DNA from: Bordetella genomosp. 2
GTDB taxonomy: Bacteria; Pseudomonadota; Gammaproteobacteria; Burkholderiales; Burkholderiaceae_B
Assembly (NCBI RefSeq): GCF_002261345.1
Contig: NZ_NEVT01000005.1
Location: forward strand, 1 to 36,677
DNA length: 36,677 nt
Direction of reading: 5' to 3'
A program made the translations under genes and the position numbers. The notes beneath the pieces are model-generated. The model saw only the letters and a program-made list of their open reading frames with translations. It did no database searches and was not told the DNA's origin. This document shows, piece after piece, positions 25,713-35,171 of this stretch. Within the stretch, counting starts at the first letter, position 1; each line of letters begins with the position of its first letter.

Positions 25713-26408
25713 ATGACCACCGTCAACAATATCGACCCTACCGCGATGGCGCTGGCGCAAAGCGGCGTCAATTCCGCCAGCAGCGCGCAAAGCCTGCAAG
25801 ACCGCTTCCTGACGCTGCTGGTGACCCAGCTCAAGAACCAGGATCCCCTCAACCCCATGGAGAACGCCGAGCTGACGTCCCAGCTGGCGCAGATTTCCAC
25901 TGTCGAGGGCATTACCAACCTGAAGAACACCCTGCTGGCCATCAGCGGGCAGATCGATGTGTCGCAGTCGATGAACGCGGTGGCGATGATCGGCAAGGGA
26001 GTGCTGATCCCCGGCAACAAGATCTCGCTGGGCACTGACGCGGCGGACCCGTCGCAGCGGGTGGCCACGCCCTTCGGCATCGACCTGCAGGGCGACGCCG
26101 CCAAGGTCACCGTCAAGATCATGGACGGCTCCGGCGCGGTGGTCCGCACGTTCGAGCTGGGCGCGCAGGAAACCGGCGTCCTGACACTGGACTGGGACGG
26201 CACCAACGACGGCGGGCAGGCGTTGACCGACGGCAAGTACACCGTGTCCGTCAGCGCGCAGGACGCCGACGGCAAGCTGGTGTCGTCCGAGGCGCTGACC
26301 TACGGCAAGGTCAACAGCGTCTCGTACTCCACCGACGGCCTGCGCCTCGACCTCGGGCTGGCCGGGCAGATCAGCATGCTGGACGTGCGCAAGGTGATCG
26401 GCGCCTAG
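25713..26408 (+). CDS. flgD: Hook assembly cap protein FlgD
   Basis: A 231-residue hook cap that guides FlgE polymerisation and is shed afterwards. The conserved N-terminal FlgD segment is DRFLTLLVTQLKNQDPLNPMENAELTSQLAQIS (~28-60); the C-terminal half has the Ig-like/Tudor domain (VLTLDWDGTNDGGQALTDGKYTVSV). GGAG lies upstream of the ATG. A strong hairpin starts on the base after its stop. Confidence 0.96.
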   Translation: MTTVNNIDPTAMALAQSGVNSASSAQSLQDRFLTLLVTQLKNQDPLNPMENAELTSQLAQISTVEGITNLKNTLLAISGQIDVSQSMNAVAMIGKGVLIPGNKISLGTDAADPSQRVATPFGIDLQGDAAKVTVKIMDGSGAVVRTFELGAQETGVLTLDWDGTNDGGQALTDGKYTVSVSAQDADGKLVSSEALTYGKVNSVSYSTDGLRLDLGLAGQISMLDVRKVIGA

Positions 26409-26448
26409 GCGCCGGCCCCGGGCGATATTCGCGGCCGGCGCGCCGGCC
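26409..26448 (+). other. Strong hairpin in the flgD-flgE spacer
   Basis: GCGCCGGCC (26409-26417) is exactly complemented by GGCCGGCGC (26433-26441) around a 15-nt loop. The second arm is also part of a perfect 16-bp palindrome, GGCCGGCGCGCCGGCC (26433-26448), so two exclusive folds are possible. No T-run follows. It sits in the only sizeable spacer (77 nt) between flgB and flgF, just before the hook gene, and may protect or tune flgE messenger. Confidence 0.55.
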
Positions 26449-26485
26449 ATTGATTGGACATTCACAGAGACCATCGAGAGAAAAC

Positions 26486-27724
26486 ATGGGCTTCGGACAA
26501 GGATTGAGCGGCCTGAACGCCGCGGCGCAGAACCTGGACGTCATCGGCAACAACATCGCCAACTCCGGCACGGTGGGCTTCAAGTCCGCCTCGGCATCGT
26601 TCGCGGACGTCTACGCCAGCTCGCGCGTGGGCCTGGGGGTCAAGGTCAGCGCCATCAACCAGCGATTCACGGTGGGCAACGTCACCGCCACTGGCGGCGA
26701 ATACGACATCGCGATCGACGGGCCCAAGGGCTTCTTCCGGCTCACCGATTCGAGCGGCGGCGTGTACTACTCGCGCAACGGCGAATTCCTGGTCGACAAG
26801 GATTTCTACCTGGTCAATGCGCAGGGCTATCGCCTGACCGGCTACGCCGCCGGCGCGGTCGGCGCGGCGCCGGTCGACCTGCGCCTGCCGCAGGGCAATA
26901 TCGCGCCGAATGCCACCACCACCGCCGGCCTGCAGACCAACCTGAACGCCAATGCGGATCCGATCGACCCGGTGGCGACGCCGTTCGACCCGACCCTGGC
27001 CTCGACCTACACCGATTCGGTGCCGACCACCGTGTACGACTCGCTGGGCAATGCGCACCAGCTGACCCAGTACTTCGTCAAGCGCGAAGCGGTGGGCGGG
27101 CAGAGCGTCTACGACGTCTACTACACGCTGGACGGCGAGCCCATGGCGCCCACCGACAATGCCGGCGGCACCTGGACGACCACCGCCCAGCTGAGCTTCG
27201 ACTCGGCCGGCCGCCTGTTGACCACGCCGCCCTCGGTGGCCCTGAGCTTCGCCGACCCGGGCGGCGCCACCTCGCCGGCCGAGCCGCTGGCCATCACGAT
27301 GAGCTACGAGGGCGTCACCCAGTACGGCAGCGCCTTCTCGCCCAAGATCACCCAGAACGGCTTTTCCAGCGGCGAGTTCTCGGGGCTGTCGATCGGCAAG
27401 GACGGCAGCCTGCTGGCCAACTACACCAATGGCGAGACGGCCGTCATCGGCACGCTGGCGCTGGCCAATTTCAACAATGTGCAGGGCTTGCAGCCGGTGG
27501 GCAACAACGCCTGGATCGAGACCGCCGAATCGGGCCAGCCGCTGCTCGGCCAGCCGGGCACCAATGGCCTGGCCACCGTGGTGGGGCAGGCGCTCGAGGC
27601 GTCCAACGTGGACATGAGCAAGGAACTGGTCAACATGATCGTCGCGCAACGCACCTACCAGGCCAATGCGCAGACCATCAAGACCCAGGACGAAGTCATG
27701 CAGGTGCTGATGAACATGCGCTGA
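26486..27724 (+). CDS. flgE: Flagellar hook protein FlgE
   Basis: A 412-residue structural subunit of the hook. The N-terminal GFGQGLSGLNAAAQNLDVIGNNIANSGTVGFK is the family motif, followed by FlgE-type beta domains, and the C-terminal ALEASNVDMSKELVNMIVAQ with TYQANAQTIKTQDEVMQVLMNMR forms the core helix. The start at ATG 26486 matches the family start and has AGAGA before it; earlier codons in frame would add an unlikely leader. It is one of the most highly translated genes of the operon in enterics and is preceded here by a hairpin. Confidence 0.97.
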   Translation: MGFGQGLSGLNAAAQNLDVIGNNIANSGTVGFKSASASFADVYASSRVGLGVKVSAINQRFTVGNVTATGGEYDIAIDGPKGFFRLTDSSGGVYYSRNGEFLVDKDFYLVNAQGYRLTGYAAGAVGAAPVDLRLPQGNIAPNATTTAGLQTNLNANADPIDPVATPFDPTLASTYTDSVPTTVYDSLGNAHQLTQYFVKREAVGGQSVYDVYYTLDGEPMAPTDNAGGTWTTTAQLSFDSAGRLLTTPPSVALSFADPGGATSPAEPLAITMSYEGVTQYGSAFSPKITQNGFSSGEFSGLSIGKDGSLLANYTNGETAVIGTLALANFNNVQGLQPVGNNAWIETAESGQPLLGQPGTNGLATVVGQALEASNVDMSKELVNMIVAQRTYQANAQTIKTQDEVMQVLMNMR

Positions 27725-27752
27725 CGCGCAACCCGACGGGCACGGAGCAGGC

Positions 27753-28511
27753 ATGGATCGAATCATCTATACCGCCATGAGCGGCGCGGCGCGGATCGGC
27801 GAGCATCAAGCCGCGCTGAGCAACAACATGGCCAATGTCAGCACCCCCGGTTTCCGCGAGCAGGTCGCGCTGTACCGGTCGGTGCCGGTGCTGGACGGCA
27901 CTTCGCTGCCCACCCGCGTGTCGTCGGTGACCGCCACGCCGGGCAGCAATTTCGCGCTGGGCAACATGCAGACCACCGGCCGCGCGCTCGACGTGGCGAT
28001 CGCCGGCCCCGGCTGGCTGGCGATCCAGACGCCGCAGGGCGAAGCCTATACCCGCGCGGGGGACCTGCGCGTGGGCGTGGACGGCCTGCTGCAGACCGCC
28101 CAGGGGCAGCCAGTGCTGTCGGACCAGAACGGCGTGATCGATGTGCCGGAACTGGCCACGCTGACCATCGCGAGCGACGGCACCATCACGGCCGTCGGCG
28201 CCGGCGATCCGCCCAACAATATCCTGAATCTGGGGCGCCTGAAGCTGGTCAGCCCGCCCGAGCAGGCATTGCAGCGCGGCGACGACGGCGTGTTCCGGCT
28301 GGCCCAGGCCGACGGCCAGCCGGCGCCGCCGCTGCCCGCCGATCCCGCGCTGCGCGTCACGCCGGGCGTGCTGGAAGGCAGCAATGTCAGTCCGGTCAAG
28401 GCCATGGTGGGCATGATCGAGAACGCCCGCCGTTTCGAGATGCAGATGCAGGTCATCAGCGAGGCGGACAAGAACGCCGAGCGCGCCAACGGACTGTTGT
28501 CGGTTGGCTGA
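27753..28511 (+). CDS. flgF: Flagellar proximal rod protein FlgF
   Basis: A 252-residue rod subunit. It opens MDRIIYTAMSGAARIGEHQAALSNNMANVSTPGFR, the FlgF-specific form of the family motif, and closes LEGSNVSPVKAMVGMIENARRFEMQMQVI. The middle carries the FlgF/FlgG-type beta domain (GPGWLAIQTPQGEAYTRAGDLRV). Length is usual. It lies 28 nt after flgE, and flgG follows 57 nt on. Confidence 0.97.
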   Translation: MDRIIYTAMSGAARIGEHQAALSNNMANVSTPGFREQVALYRSVPVLDGTSLPTRVSSVTATPGSNFALGNMQTTGRALDVAIAGPGWLAIQTPQGEAYTRAGDLRVGVDGLLQTAQGQPVLSDQNGVIDVPELATLTIASDGTITAVGAGDPPNNILNLGRLKLVSPPEQALQRGDDGVFRLAQADGQPAPPLPADPALRVTPGVLEGSNVSPVKAMVGMIENARRFEMQMQVISEADKNAERANGLLSVG

Positions 28512-28568
28512 TCCCTTGTTTTTTCGCGCCGGGCGGAGCGATTCCGCGCCGCGCCAGGAGTTTTCATC

Positions 28569-29354
28569 ATGATGCGTTCGCTGTGGATCGCCAAGACGGG
28601 ACTGGAAGGCCAGCAGACTTCCATGGACGTGATTTCCAACAACCTGGCCAACGTCCAGACCAACGGCTTCAAGCGCGGCCGGGCAGTATTCCAGGACCTG
28701 ATGTACCAGACGCTGCGCCAGCCGGGCGCCCAGGTGGGCGACGGCAACCAGTTGCCGACCGGCCTGCAGCTGGGCACGGGCGTGCGGGTCGCGTCCACCG
28801 AGCGGGTGTTCTCGCAAGGGAACATGAACAACACCGGCGGCGAGCTGGACATCGCGATCGAAGGCAAGGGCTTCCTCGAGGTCGAGCTGCCCGACGGCAC
28901 GCCGGCCTATACGCGCGACGGCGCCTTGCAGCTGGACCAGAACGGCCAGCTGACCACCGCCGGCGGCTATGTGATCCAGCCGCCCATCAACGTGCCCGAC
29001 AACGCGCTGTCGCTGACCATCGGCAAGGACGGGACCGTCTCCGTCACCCAGCCGGGCGCGGCGGGCGTCAATGTGGAGATCGGCCAGCTGCAGCTGGCCA
29101 CTTTCATCAATCCGCCGGGGCTGCAGAGCATCGGCGAGAACCTCTACCTGGAGACCGATTCGTCCGGCCCGGCCAACGTCCTGGAGCCGGGCATCGACGG
29201 CGCCGGCTCGATCCTGCAGCAGTATGTGGAGACCTCGAACGTCAATGTGGCCGAGGAACTGGTCAACATGATCACCACGCAGCGCGCGTACGAGATGAAC
29301 AGCAAGGCTGTCAAGACCTCGGATGAGATGCTGGCCCGCCTGACCCAGCTGTGA
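28569..29354 (+). CDS. flgG: Flagellar distal rod protein FlgG
   Basis: A 261-residue distal rod subunit, the E. coli length. Conserved ends: [36 protein letters not shown] at the N-terminus, and [37 protein letters not shown] at the C-terminus. Two adjacent ATGs (28569, 28572) could serve; AGGAG lies 6 nt before the first one. The stop overlaps the first possible flgH start by one base. Confidence 0.97.
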   Translation: MMRSLWIAKTGLEGQQTSMDVISNNLANVQTNGFKRGRAVFQDLMYQTLRQPGAQVGDGNQLPTGLQLGTGVRVASTERVFSQGNMNNTGGELDIAIEGKGFLEVELPDGTPAYTRDGALQLDQNGQLTTAGGYVIQPPINVPDNALSLTIGKDGTVSVTQPGAAGVNVEIGQLQLATFINPPGLQSIGENLYLETDSSGPANVLEPGIDGAGSILQQYVETSNVNVAEELVNMITTQRAYEMNSKAVKTSDEMLARLTQL

Positions 29355-30043
29355 TGCCCATGTCCTTGTTGCGTCTGTCGGGCGCCGCGCTGCTGGCGGC
29401 GGCCGTCGCGGGTTGCGCGATGATCCCTCCCGAGCCCATCGTGACCGGGCCGGTGACGGCTCCGCCGCCCGCGCCGCCGCCGCCGTCGGCGCAGCCCAAT
29501 GGCTCCATCTACCAGCCGCGCGTGTATGGCAACTACCCGCTGTTCGAAGACCGCCGGCCGCGCAACGTCGGCGACATCGTCACCATCGTGCTGAACGAGA
29601 AGACCAACGCCGCCAAGAATGTCGCCACTACCACCGAACGCAGCGGCAGCGCCGGCCTGACCGTGGCCGCCGCGCCCGGCTTCATGGACAGCTGGGCCAA
29701 TGCCAAGCTGGACAGCGACCTGTCCGGCGCCAACGAATCCGCCGGCAGGGGCGACTCGCGCGCCAACAACACCTTCACGGGCACCATCACCACGACGGTG
29801 ATCGGCGTGCTGCCCAACGGCAACCTGCAGGTGGCCGGCGAAAAGCAGATCGCCATCAACCGGGGCAGCGAGTATGTGCGCTTCTCGGGGGTGGTCGACC
29901 CGCGTTCGATCACCGGCGCCAATTCCGTCTCGTCCACCCAGGTGGCCGATGCCCGCATCGAATACCGCAGCAAGGGCGTCATGGACGAAGTGCAGACCAT
30001 GGGCTGGCTGCAGCGCTTCTTCCTGATCGCTTCGCCGTTCTGA
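29354..30043 (+). CDS. flgH: Flagellar L-ring lipoprotein FlgH
   Basis: About 229 residues. FlgH forms the outer-membrane bushing. The signal peptide ends in a lipobox (AAAVAGC, acylated Cys21), followed by a Pro-rich stretch ([10 protein letters not shown]) and the FlgH domain ([29 protein letters not shown], then [21 protein letters not shown] and [14 protein letters not shown]). The start is ambiguous between ATG 29354, which overlaps the flgG stop, and ATG 29360; both keep the signal. flgI starts 2 nt after the stop. Confidence 0.96.
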   Translation: MPMSLLRLSGAALLAAAVAGCAMIPPEPIVTGPVTAPPPAPPPPSAQPNGSIYQPRVYGNYPLFEDRRPRNVGDIVTIVLNEKTNAAKNVATTTERSGSAGLTVAAAPGFMDSWANAKLDSDLSGANESAGRGDSRANNTFTGTITTTVIGVLPNGNLQVAGEKQIAINRGSEYVRFSGVVDPRSITGANSVSSTQVADARIEYRSKGVMDEVQTMGWLQRFFLIASPF

Positions 30044-30045
30044 TC

Positions 30046-31176
30046 ATGAGCTCCTCGCATCGTTTCTTTGCGCTGTTGCGCCGGCTGGGCCAGGTTGTCG
30101 CGGCCGCCGCGCTGGTGGCCGCGCCGGCGCAAGCCGAACGCATCAAGGACCTGGCCTCGATACAGGGTGTGCGCGGCAACCCGCTGATCGGCTACGGCCT
30201 GGTGGTCGGCCTGGACGGCAGCGGCGACCAGGTGCGGCAGACTCCCTTTACCCAGCAGAGCCTGACCAACATGCTGTCGCAGCTGGGCATCACCGTGCCG
30301 CCCGGCAGCAATATGCAGCTCAAGAACGTCGCGGCGGTCATGGTGACCGCCACGCTGCCGGCGTTCGCCCGCCCGGGCCAGCGGCTCGACGTGGTGGTGT
30401 CCTCCATGGGCAATGCCAAGAGCCTGCGCGGTGGCACCTTGCTGATGACCCCGCTCAAGGGAGCCGACAGCCAGGTATACGCCATCGCGCAGGGCAATAT
30501 CCTGGTCGGCGGCGCCGGAGCGTCGGCCGGCGGCTCCAGCGTGCAGATCAACCAGCTCAACGGCGGCCGCATCAACGACGGCGCGGTGGTCGAGCGTGCC
30601 GTGCCGACCAGCTTCGCGCAGGACGGCACCATCTACCTGGAGATGGACGTCACCGATTTCGGCACGACGCAGAACGTGGTGGCCGCGCTGAACCGCCAGT
30701 TCGGCGCCGGCACTGCGCAGGCCGTGGACGGCCGGGTGGTGCAGGTGAGAGGGCCGCTCGAGCCGGCGGCGCAGGCGGCGTTCCTGGCCAAGGTCGAGAA
30801 CCTGCAGGTGCGCCGCGCGCCGGCCACCGCCAAGGTCATCATCAACGCCCGCACCGGCTCGGTGGTCATGAACCAGACAGTGATGATCGAGGAGGCCGCG
30901 GTCGCCCACGGCAATCTGTCGGTCATCATCAACCGCCAGGCCATGGTGTCGCAGCCCGACACGCCGTTCGGCGGCGGGCAGACGGTGGTGGTGCCCAATA
31001 CGCAGATCGAAGTGCGGCAGGACGATGGCGCGCTGCACCGCCTGCGCACCAGCGCGAACCTGGCCGACGTGGTCAAGGCGCTCAATGCGCTGGGCGCGAC
31101 GCCGCAGGACTTGCTGGCCATCCTGCAGGCCATGAAGTCGGCCGGCGCGCTGCGCGCCGAGCTCGAGATCATCTAG
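30046..31176 (+). CDS. flgI: Flagellar P-ring protein FlgI
   Basis: A 376-residue periplasmic protein that forms the P ring in the peptidoglycan layer, with help from FlgA. The signal peptide ([20 protein letters not shown]) is followed directly by [32 protein letters not shown], the family hallmark. Later conserved parts are [20 protein letters not shown] and the C-terminal [37 protein letters not shown]. The start at ATG 30046 gives a proper signal. flgJ follows after 12 nt. Confidence 0.97.
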   Translation: MSSSHRFFALLRRLGQVVAAAALVAAPAQAERIKDLASIQGVRGNPLIGYGLVVGLDGSGDQVRQTPFTQQSLTNMLSQLGITVPPGSNMQLKNVAAVMVTATLPAFARPGQRLDVVVSSMGNAKSLRGGTLLMTPLKGADSQVYAIAQGNILVGGAGASAGGSSVQINQLNGGRINDGAVVERAVPTSFAQDGTIYLEMDVTDFGTTQNVVAALNRQFGAGTAQAVDGRVVQVRGPLEPAAQAAFLAKVENLQVRRAPATAKVIINARTGSVVMNQTVMIEEAAVAHGNLSVIINRQAMVSQPDTPFGGGQTVVVPNTQIEVRQDDGALHRLRTSANLADVVKALNALGATPQDLLAILQAMKSAGALRAELEII

Positions 31177-31188
31177 GCGGGCCAGGCA

Positions 31189-32145
31189 ATGGCATTCGTC
31201 AGCTATACGCCGCGCCCCGGGGTCCAGCAATCGGTATTCGACCTGGGCCGGCTGGCCGACATCCGGCGCGGCGTGGCGGCCGACCCGCGCGACGGCGCGG
31301 CCCGGCAGCAGGTAGCCACCCAGGTCGAGGCGCTGTTCCTGCAGATGATGCTCAAGCGCATGCGCGAAGCCGTGCCGAAGAGCGGCCTGTTCGACTCCGA
31401 GCAGAGCCAGATGCTGCGCGCCATGGCGGACGAGCAACTGGCATTGCAGCTCGCCGACCCCGGCGTGGGGCTGGCCCAGGCGCTGCTGCGCCAGATGCGG
31501 CACGACGGCGGGATGGACGCGGCGCTGGAGGGCGCCGCCGCGCCGGCCGCCGGACAAGCCGCGGCGCCGCCGGAGCCGTCGCGCCAGGTCGCCGCGCTGC
31601 TGGACGCGCTGCGCGACAGCCGCGCGCGCGACCGGGCGCCGGCCGCCGCCGCAGGCGCACCGCCGCACGTGGCCGACTTCGTCGCCCGGATGGCCGGCCC
31701 GGCGCAGGCCGCCGCCCGGCAAAGCGGCTTGCCGGCCCGCCTGATCCTGGGCCAGGCGGCCCTGGAGTCGGGGTGGGGCCGGCGCGAGCTCAAGTTCGAG
31801 GACGGCAGCACCAGCTACAACCTGTTCGGCATCAAGGCCGGCGCCGGCTGGGACGGCAAGGTGGTCGAGGTCCTGACCACCGAATACCAGGACGGCGTGG
31901 CCCGCAAGGTGGTGCAGCCGTTCCGCGCGTATGCGTCGTATGAAGAGTCGTTCGCCGATTATGCGCGCCTGATCGGCGGCAGCCCCCGCTATGCCGCGGT
32001 GACCGAGGCGCGCGACGAGATCGAGGCCGCCCGCCGCATCCAGGATGCCGGCTATGCCACCGACCCCGCCTATGCGGAGAAGCTGATCGCCGTCATGGGG
32101 CAGCTGCGCGGCCGCGGCGCCGGGGTTTTTTCCGATGCGCGCTAA
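31189..32145 (+). CDS. flgJ: Flagellar rod cap / peptidoglycan hydrolase FlgJ
   Basis: A 318-residue two-domain protein. The N-terminal rod-capping domain (~44-105: ALFLQMMLKRMREAVPKSGLF) scaffolds rod growth. After an Ala/Pro linker (~112-158), the C-terminal glucosaminidase-type domain opens a hole in peptidoglycan; it shows GQAALESGWG with catalytic E193, SYNLFGIKAG and YASYEESFADYARLI. No Sec signal is present, as expected for a protein exported by the flagellar apparatus. Its TAA stop overlaps the -35 element of the sigma-28 promoter for flgKL. Confidence 0.96.
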   Translation: MAFVSYTPRPGVQQSVFDLGRLADIRRGVAADPRDGAARQQVATQVEALFLQMMLKRMREAVPKSGLFDSEQSQMLRAMADEQLALQLADPGVGLAQALLRQMRHDGGMDAALEGAAAPAAGQAAAPPEPSRQVAALLDALRDSRARDRAPAAAAGAPPHVADFVARMAGPAQAAARQSGLPARLILGQAALESGWGRRELKFEDGSTSYNLFGIKAGAGWDGKVVEVLTTEYQDGVARKVVQPFRAYASYEESFADYARLIGGSPRYAAVTEARDEIEAARRIQDAGYATDPAYAEKLIAVMGQLRGRGAGVFSDAR

Positions 32146-32169
32146 ATCCGCGGGCGCGCCTGCCGTTAA
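32143..32169 (+). promoter_or_regulatory. Sigma-28 (FliA) promoter for flgKL, overlapping the flgJ stop
   Basis: TAAA (32143-32146), exactly 15 nt, then GCCGTTAA (32162-32169): one mismatch from the enteric consensus TAAA-N15-GCCGATAA. The first three bases of the -35 are the flgJ stop codon. The flgK ATG is 46 nt further on. This fits late expression of the junction proteins, as known for enteric flgKL. Confidence 0.85.
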
Positions 32170-32214
32170 CCCGGTATCTGGACCGGATGCGGTTTTCTAC
32201 GGGATATCGGCAGC

Positions 32215-33861
32215 ATGAATCTGTACAACTTGGCGCTCACCGGGCTCAACGCCTCCCAGGCCGGGCTGGAAGTGACCAGCCACAACATCAACAATGCGGC
32301 CAACGCGGGCTACAGCCGCCAGCGGGTGATGACCTCGACGGCGGGCGCCATGGCCACCGGACAGGGCTTCTTCGGCCGCGGCGTGCAGGTCGACACCGTC
32401 AAGCGGCAGTACGACAGTTTCCTGTACCGCCAGATGGTGGGCGCGCAGGGCACCGGCGCGCAGCTGGGCACGCACTACGACCAGCTGTCGCAGATCAACA
32501 ACCTTTTTGCCGACCGCACCGCCGGCATCACCCCGGCCCTGGAAGGCTTCTTCGCCAGCCTGAATGCCGGCGCCAGCCGGCCGGCCGATCCCGCCGTGCG
32601 CCAGGACCTGATCGGTAAGAGCAATTCCCTGGTGACCCAGATCAACACCGCCTACCGCGAGCTGCAGAATCTGCGCGAAGGCGTGAATACGCAGATCTCC
32701 ACCACGGTGGCGCAGGTCAACAGCTACCTGGAGCGCATCAATGACCTGAACCAGCAGATCGTGGTGGCGCAGGGAAAATCGGGGCATGCCCCGAACGACC
32801 TGCTGGACCAGCGCGACCTGGCCCTGTCGGAGCTGAACCAGCTCGTCGGCATCCGCTATTACGAGCAGGGCAACAGCCTGAACATCACGCTGCAGAGCGG
32901 CCAGACGCTGCTGTCGGGCACCACCGTGTATCCGCTGGCCGCCGTGCAATCGGCCAGCGACCCCACGCGCATGGCACTGGCCTACTCGCTGCCGGCCGGC
33001 TCCGGTTCGACCATCCAGGTGGAGCTGGACGACGCCGAAGTGGCGGGCGGCAAGCTGGCGGGTTTTCTGCGCTTTCGCAGCGAGTCGCTCGATGCCGTGC
33101 AAGACCAGCTCGGCCAGTTGGCGGTAGGCCTGGCGTTGGCGTTCAATGCCCAGCACGAGGCAGGCCTGGACCTCAACGGCGATCCCGGCCAGGCCATGTT
33201 CGGCCTGGGCAACCCGGCCGCGATTCCCAAGGCCGGCAATGCCGGCGACGGCTCGCTGACGGCTACGTTCAACGACGCCGGCGCGGTGCGGGCCAGCGCC
33301 TACGACATCGTTTTCGACGGCGCGCAGTACCAGGTCACGCGGCGTTCGGACGGCGTCACCCAGACCTTGACGCCCACCGGCACGCCGCCCACCATCGCCT
33401 TCGACGGCATGTCGCTGGAGCTGGGCGGCACGCCCATGGCGGGCGACACCTGGACCCTGCAGGCGACCCGCGACGCCGCGCGCGACCTGAGCATGCTGAT
33501 CACCGATCCGTCCAAGATCGCGCTGGCCGATGCCGGCGGCGGCAGCACCAACGGCGCCAACGGCCTGTTGCTGGCCAAGCTGCAGACCGAGCTGGTGCTG
33601 GCGGGGGGCACGCTCAGCCTGAGCTGCCAGTTCTCGCAATTGATCAATAACGTGGGCGTGCAGACCCAGCAGCTCAAGACCGCCACCGAGGCGCAGGGCA
33701 ACTTGATCACCCAGCAGGCCTCGGCCTACCTGTCGGTATCCGGGGTCAACCTGAACGAAGAATACGTAAACCTGACGATCTACCAGGAACAGTACCAGGC
33801 CAGCGCCAAGATACTGGACGTGGCGAGCACGGTGTTCGACACCCTGCTGGGCCTGCGCTGA
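32215..33861 (+). CDS. flgK: Hook-filament junction protein 1 FlgK (HAP1)
   Basis: A 548-residue junction protein, near the enteric length. The N-terminal family motif is NLYNLALTGLNASQAGLEVTSHNINNAANAGYSRQ. A long helical region follows (LEGFFASLNAGASRPADPAVRQ, then QINTAYRELQNLREGVNTQI and NDLNQQIVVAQG), then a variable beta region, and the closing ASAYLSVSGVNLNEEYVNLTIYQEQYQASAKILDVASTVFDTLL. FlgK joins the hook to FlgL and the filament. It is driven by the sigma-28 promoter just upstream and escorted by FlgN. Confidence 0.97.
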   Translation: MNLYNLALTGLNASQAGLEVTSHNINNAANAGYSRQRVMTSTAGAMATGQGFFGRGVQVDTVKRQYDSFLYRQMVGAQGTGAQLGTHYDQLSQINNLFADRTAGITPALEGFFASLNAGASRPADPAVRQDLIGKSNSLVTQINTAYRELQNLREGVNTQISTTVAQVNSYLERINDLNQQIVVAQGKSGHAPNDLLDQRDLALSELNQLVGIRYYEQGNSLNITLQSGQTLLSGTTVYPLAAVQSASDPTRMALAYSLPAGSGSTIQVELDDAEVAGGKLAGFLRFRSESLDAVQDQLGQLAVGLALAFNAQHEAGLDLNGDPGQAMFGLGNPAAIPKAGNAGDGSLTATFNDAGAVRASAYDIVFDGAQYQVTRRSDGVTQTLTPTGTPPTIAFDGMSLELGGTPMAGDTWTLQATRDAARDLSMLITDPSKIALADAGGGSTNGANGLLLAKLQTELVLAGGTLSLSCQFSQLINNVGVQTQQLKTATEAQGNLITQQASAYLSVSGVNLNEEYVNLTIYQEQYQASAKILDVASTVFDTLLGLR

Positions 33862-33897
33862 TCGCCGCGTGCTTGACAAGGATCCGGAGCTTTCCCC

Positions 33898-35124
33898 ATG
33901 CGCCTGAGCACTTCTTTGATCTACCAGAACGGCCTGAACGGCATCCTCAAGCAGGAGGCGACATTGTCGCGGCTGCAGGAGCAGCTTGCCAGCGGCCGCC
34001 GCGTGCTGACGCCGGCCGACGATCCGCTGGCCGCGTCGCTGTCGGTCAACCTGTCGCAGACTTCCAGCATGAACGCGACCTACGCGGCCAACCGCAATGC
34101 GGCCAAACAATCGCTGGGCCTGGAAAGCAATGCGCTCGGCTCGGTCGTGACGACGCTGCAGTCGATCCTGCAGCGCGTGGTGCAGGCCGGCGGCACGCTC
34201 AGCGACTCCGACCGCCAGGCACTGGTGACCGAGCTGCAGAGTTCGCGCGAACAATTGGTCGGGCTGGCCAATTCCACCGACGGCAATGGGCAGTTCCTGT
34301 TCTCGGGCCATGACGGCTTCGCGCAGCCGGTCACGCTCAACAGCGACGGGACCGTCACTTACGCGGGCGACAACGGCCAGCGCATCATCCAGGTGGACCA
34401 GAGCCGCCAGATGGCGGGCAGCGATGTCATCGCCGATATTTTCGGCAAGGCCGCCAGCGGCTCCATGGCGTACATCATCCAGGCCGACGGCGCCAATACC
34501 GGCACGGGCCAATTCAGTTCGGTGTCGTTCGGCGCGCCGGGCGCCGGCAACAATGTCGGCCGGGATTTCACCATCACCTTCTCGGACATCGGCGGCGTGC
34601 TGCACTACACCGCCGACACTGTGCCGCCATCGACGCCGCCGGCCGCGCCGGTGCCCTATGCCGATGGCGAAACCATCGACATGGGCGGCGTGACGGTCAA
34701 GATGAACGGCCAGCCCGCCGCGGGCGACACCTATACGGTGGCAACGGCCAAGGACTCGAACATGGACATGTTCCAGACGCTGGACGACCTGATCGACACC
34801 CTGGGCCGCTCCGCCGAAAACGATCCGGCCGCCGCGGCCGCCATCAACAACATGCTGGCCACCGCCAACAAGAAGCTCTCGCTGACCCTGGACAACGTAT
34901 TGACCGTGCAGGCCTCGGTCGGCGCGCGTCTCAACGAGCTGGACGCGCTGGACGCGGTGGGCTCGCAGCGCACCCTGGCCTATACCAAGCAGCTTTCCAA
35001 CCTGGAGGACGTGGACGTGTACTCGGTCACTTCCGAGCTGTTGCTGCGCAAGGTGGCGCTGGACGCGGCCGCGGCATCGTTCTCGACCATCCAGGGTTCC
35101 AGTCTGTTCAGCCGCGGCCGTTAA
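33898..35124 (+). CDS. flgL: Hook-filament junction protein 3 FlgL (HAP3)
   Basis: A 408-residue junction protein of the flagellin superfamily. It opens [46 protein letters not shown] and ends with the matching C-terminal helices (TYTKQ-type region [43 protein letters not shown]). The middle is a beta-rich variable region. GGAG lies upstream of the ATG, and the spacer after flgK is 36 nt, so it is co-transcribed with flgK. It is the last gene of the flg cluster before an MCP gene. Confidence 0.97.
   Translation: MRLSTSLIYQNGLNGILKQEATLSRLQEQLASGRRVLTPADDPLAASLSVNLSQTSSMNATYAANRNAAKQSLGLESNALGSVVTTLQSILQRVVQAGGTLSDSDRQALVTELQSSREQLVGLANSTDGNGQFLFSGHDGFAQPVTLNSDGTVTYAGDNGQRIIQVDQSRQMAGSDVIADIFGKAASGSMAYIIQADGANTGTGQFSSVSFGAPGAGNNVGRDFTITFSDIGGVLHYTADTVPPSTPPAAPVPYADGETIDMGGVTVKMNGQPAAGDTYTVATAKDSNMDMFQTLDDLIDTLGRSAENDPAAAAAINNMLATANKKLSLTLDNVLTVQASVGARLNELDALDAVGSQRTLAYTKQLSNLEDVDVYSVTSELLLRKVALDAAAASFSTIQGSSLFSRGR
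35098..35124 (+). promoter_or_regulatory. Weak candidate sigma-28 promoter for the second MCP gene
   Basis: GCCGTTAA (35117-35124), which includes the flgL stop, matches the -10 of the flgKL promoter exactly. At 15-nt spacing the -35 position reads TCCA rather than TAAA, so only half of it matches. MCP genes are often FliA-dependent and the spacing to ATG 35172 is suitable. The evidence is partial. Confidence 0.35.
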
Positions 35125-35171
35125 CGCCCCGGTCACGGCGCTTTGCCATTCATCTGAAGAAACGCTCTATC

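Noticed and set aside
32125-32131. GGGG followed by six T near the end of flgJ, resembling an intrinsic terminator or a slippage tract
   Set aside because: No matching C-rich arm lies upstream to form a stem, the tract is short, and it is inside the flgJ reading frame just before the flgKL promoter.
33873-33878. TTGACA in the flgK-flgL spacer as a -35 box
   Set aside because: At 16-18 nt downstream there is no -10-like hexamer, and the flgL ATG falls there instead.
32197-35136. A 979-codon minus-strand open frame opposite flgK and flgL
   Set aside because: It is a shadow of two secure genes, with His/Gln/Arg-rich composition, no motifs and no start signal of note.
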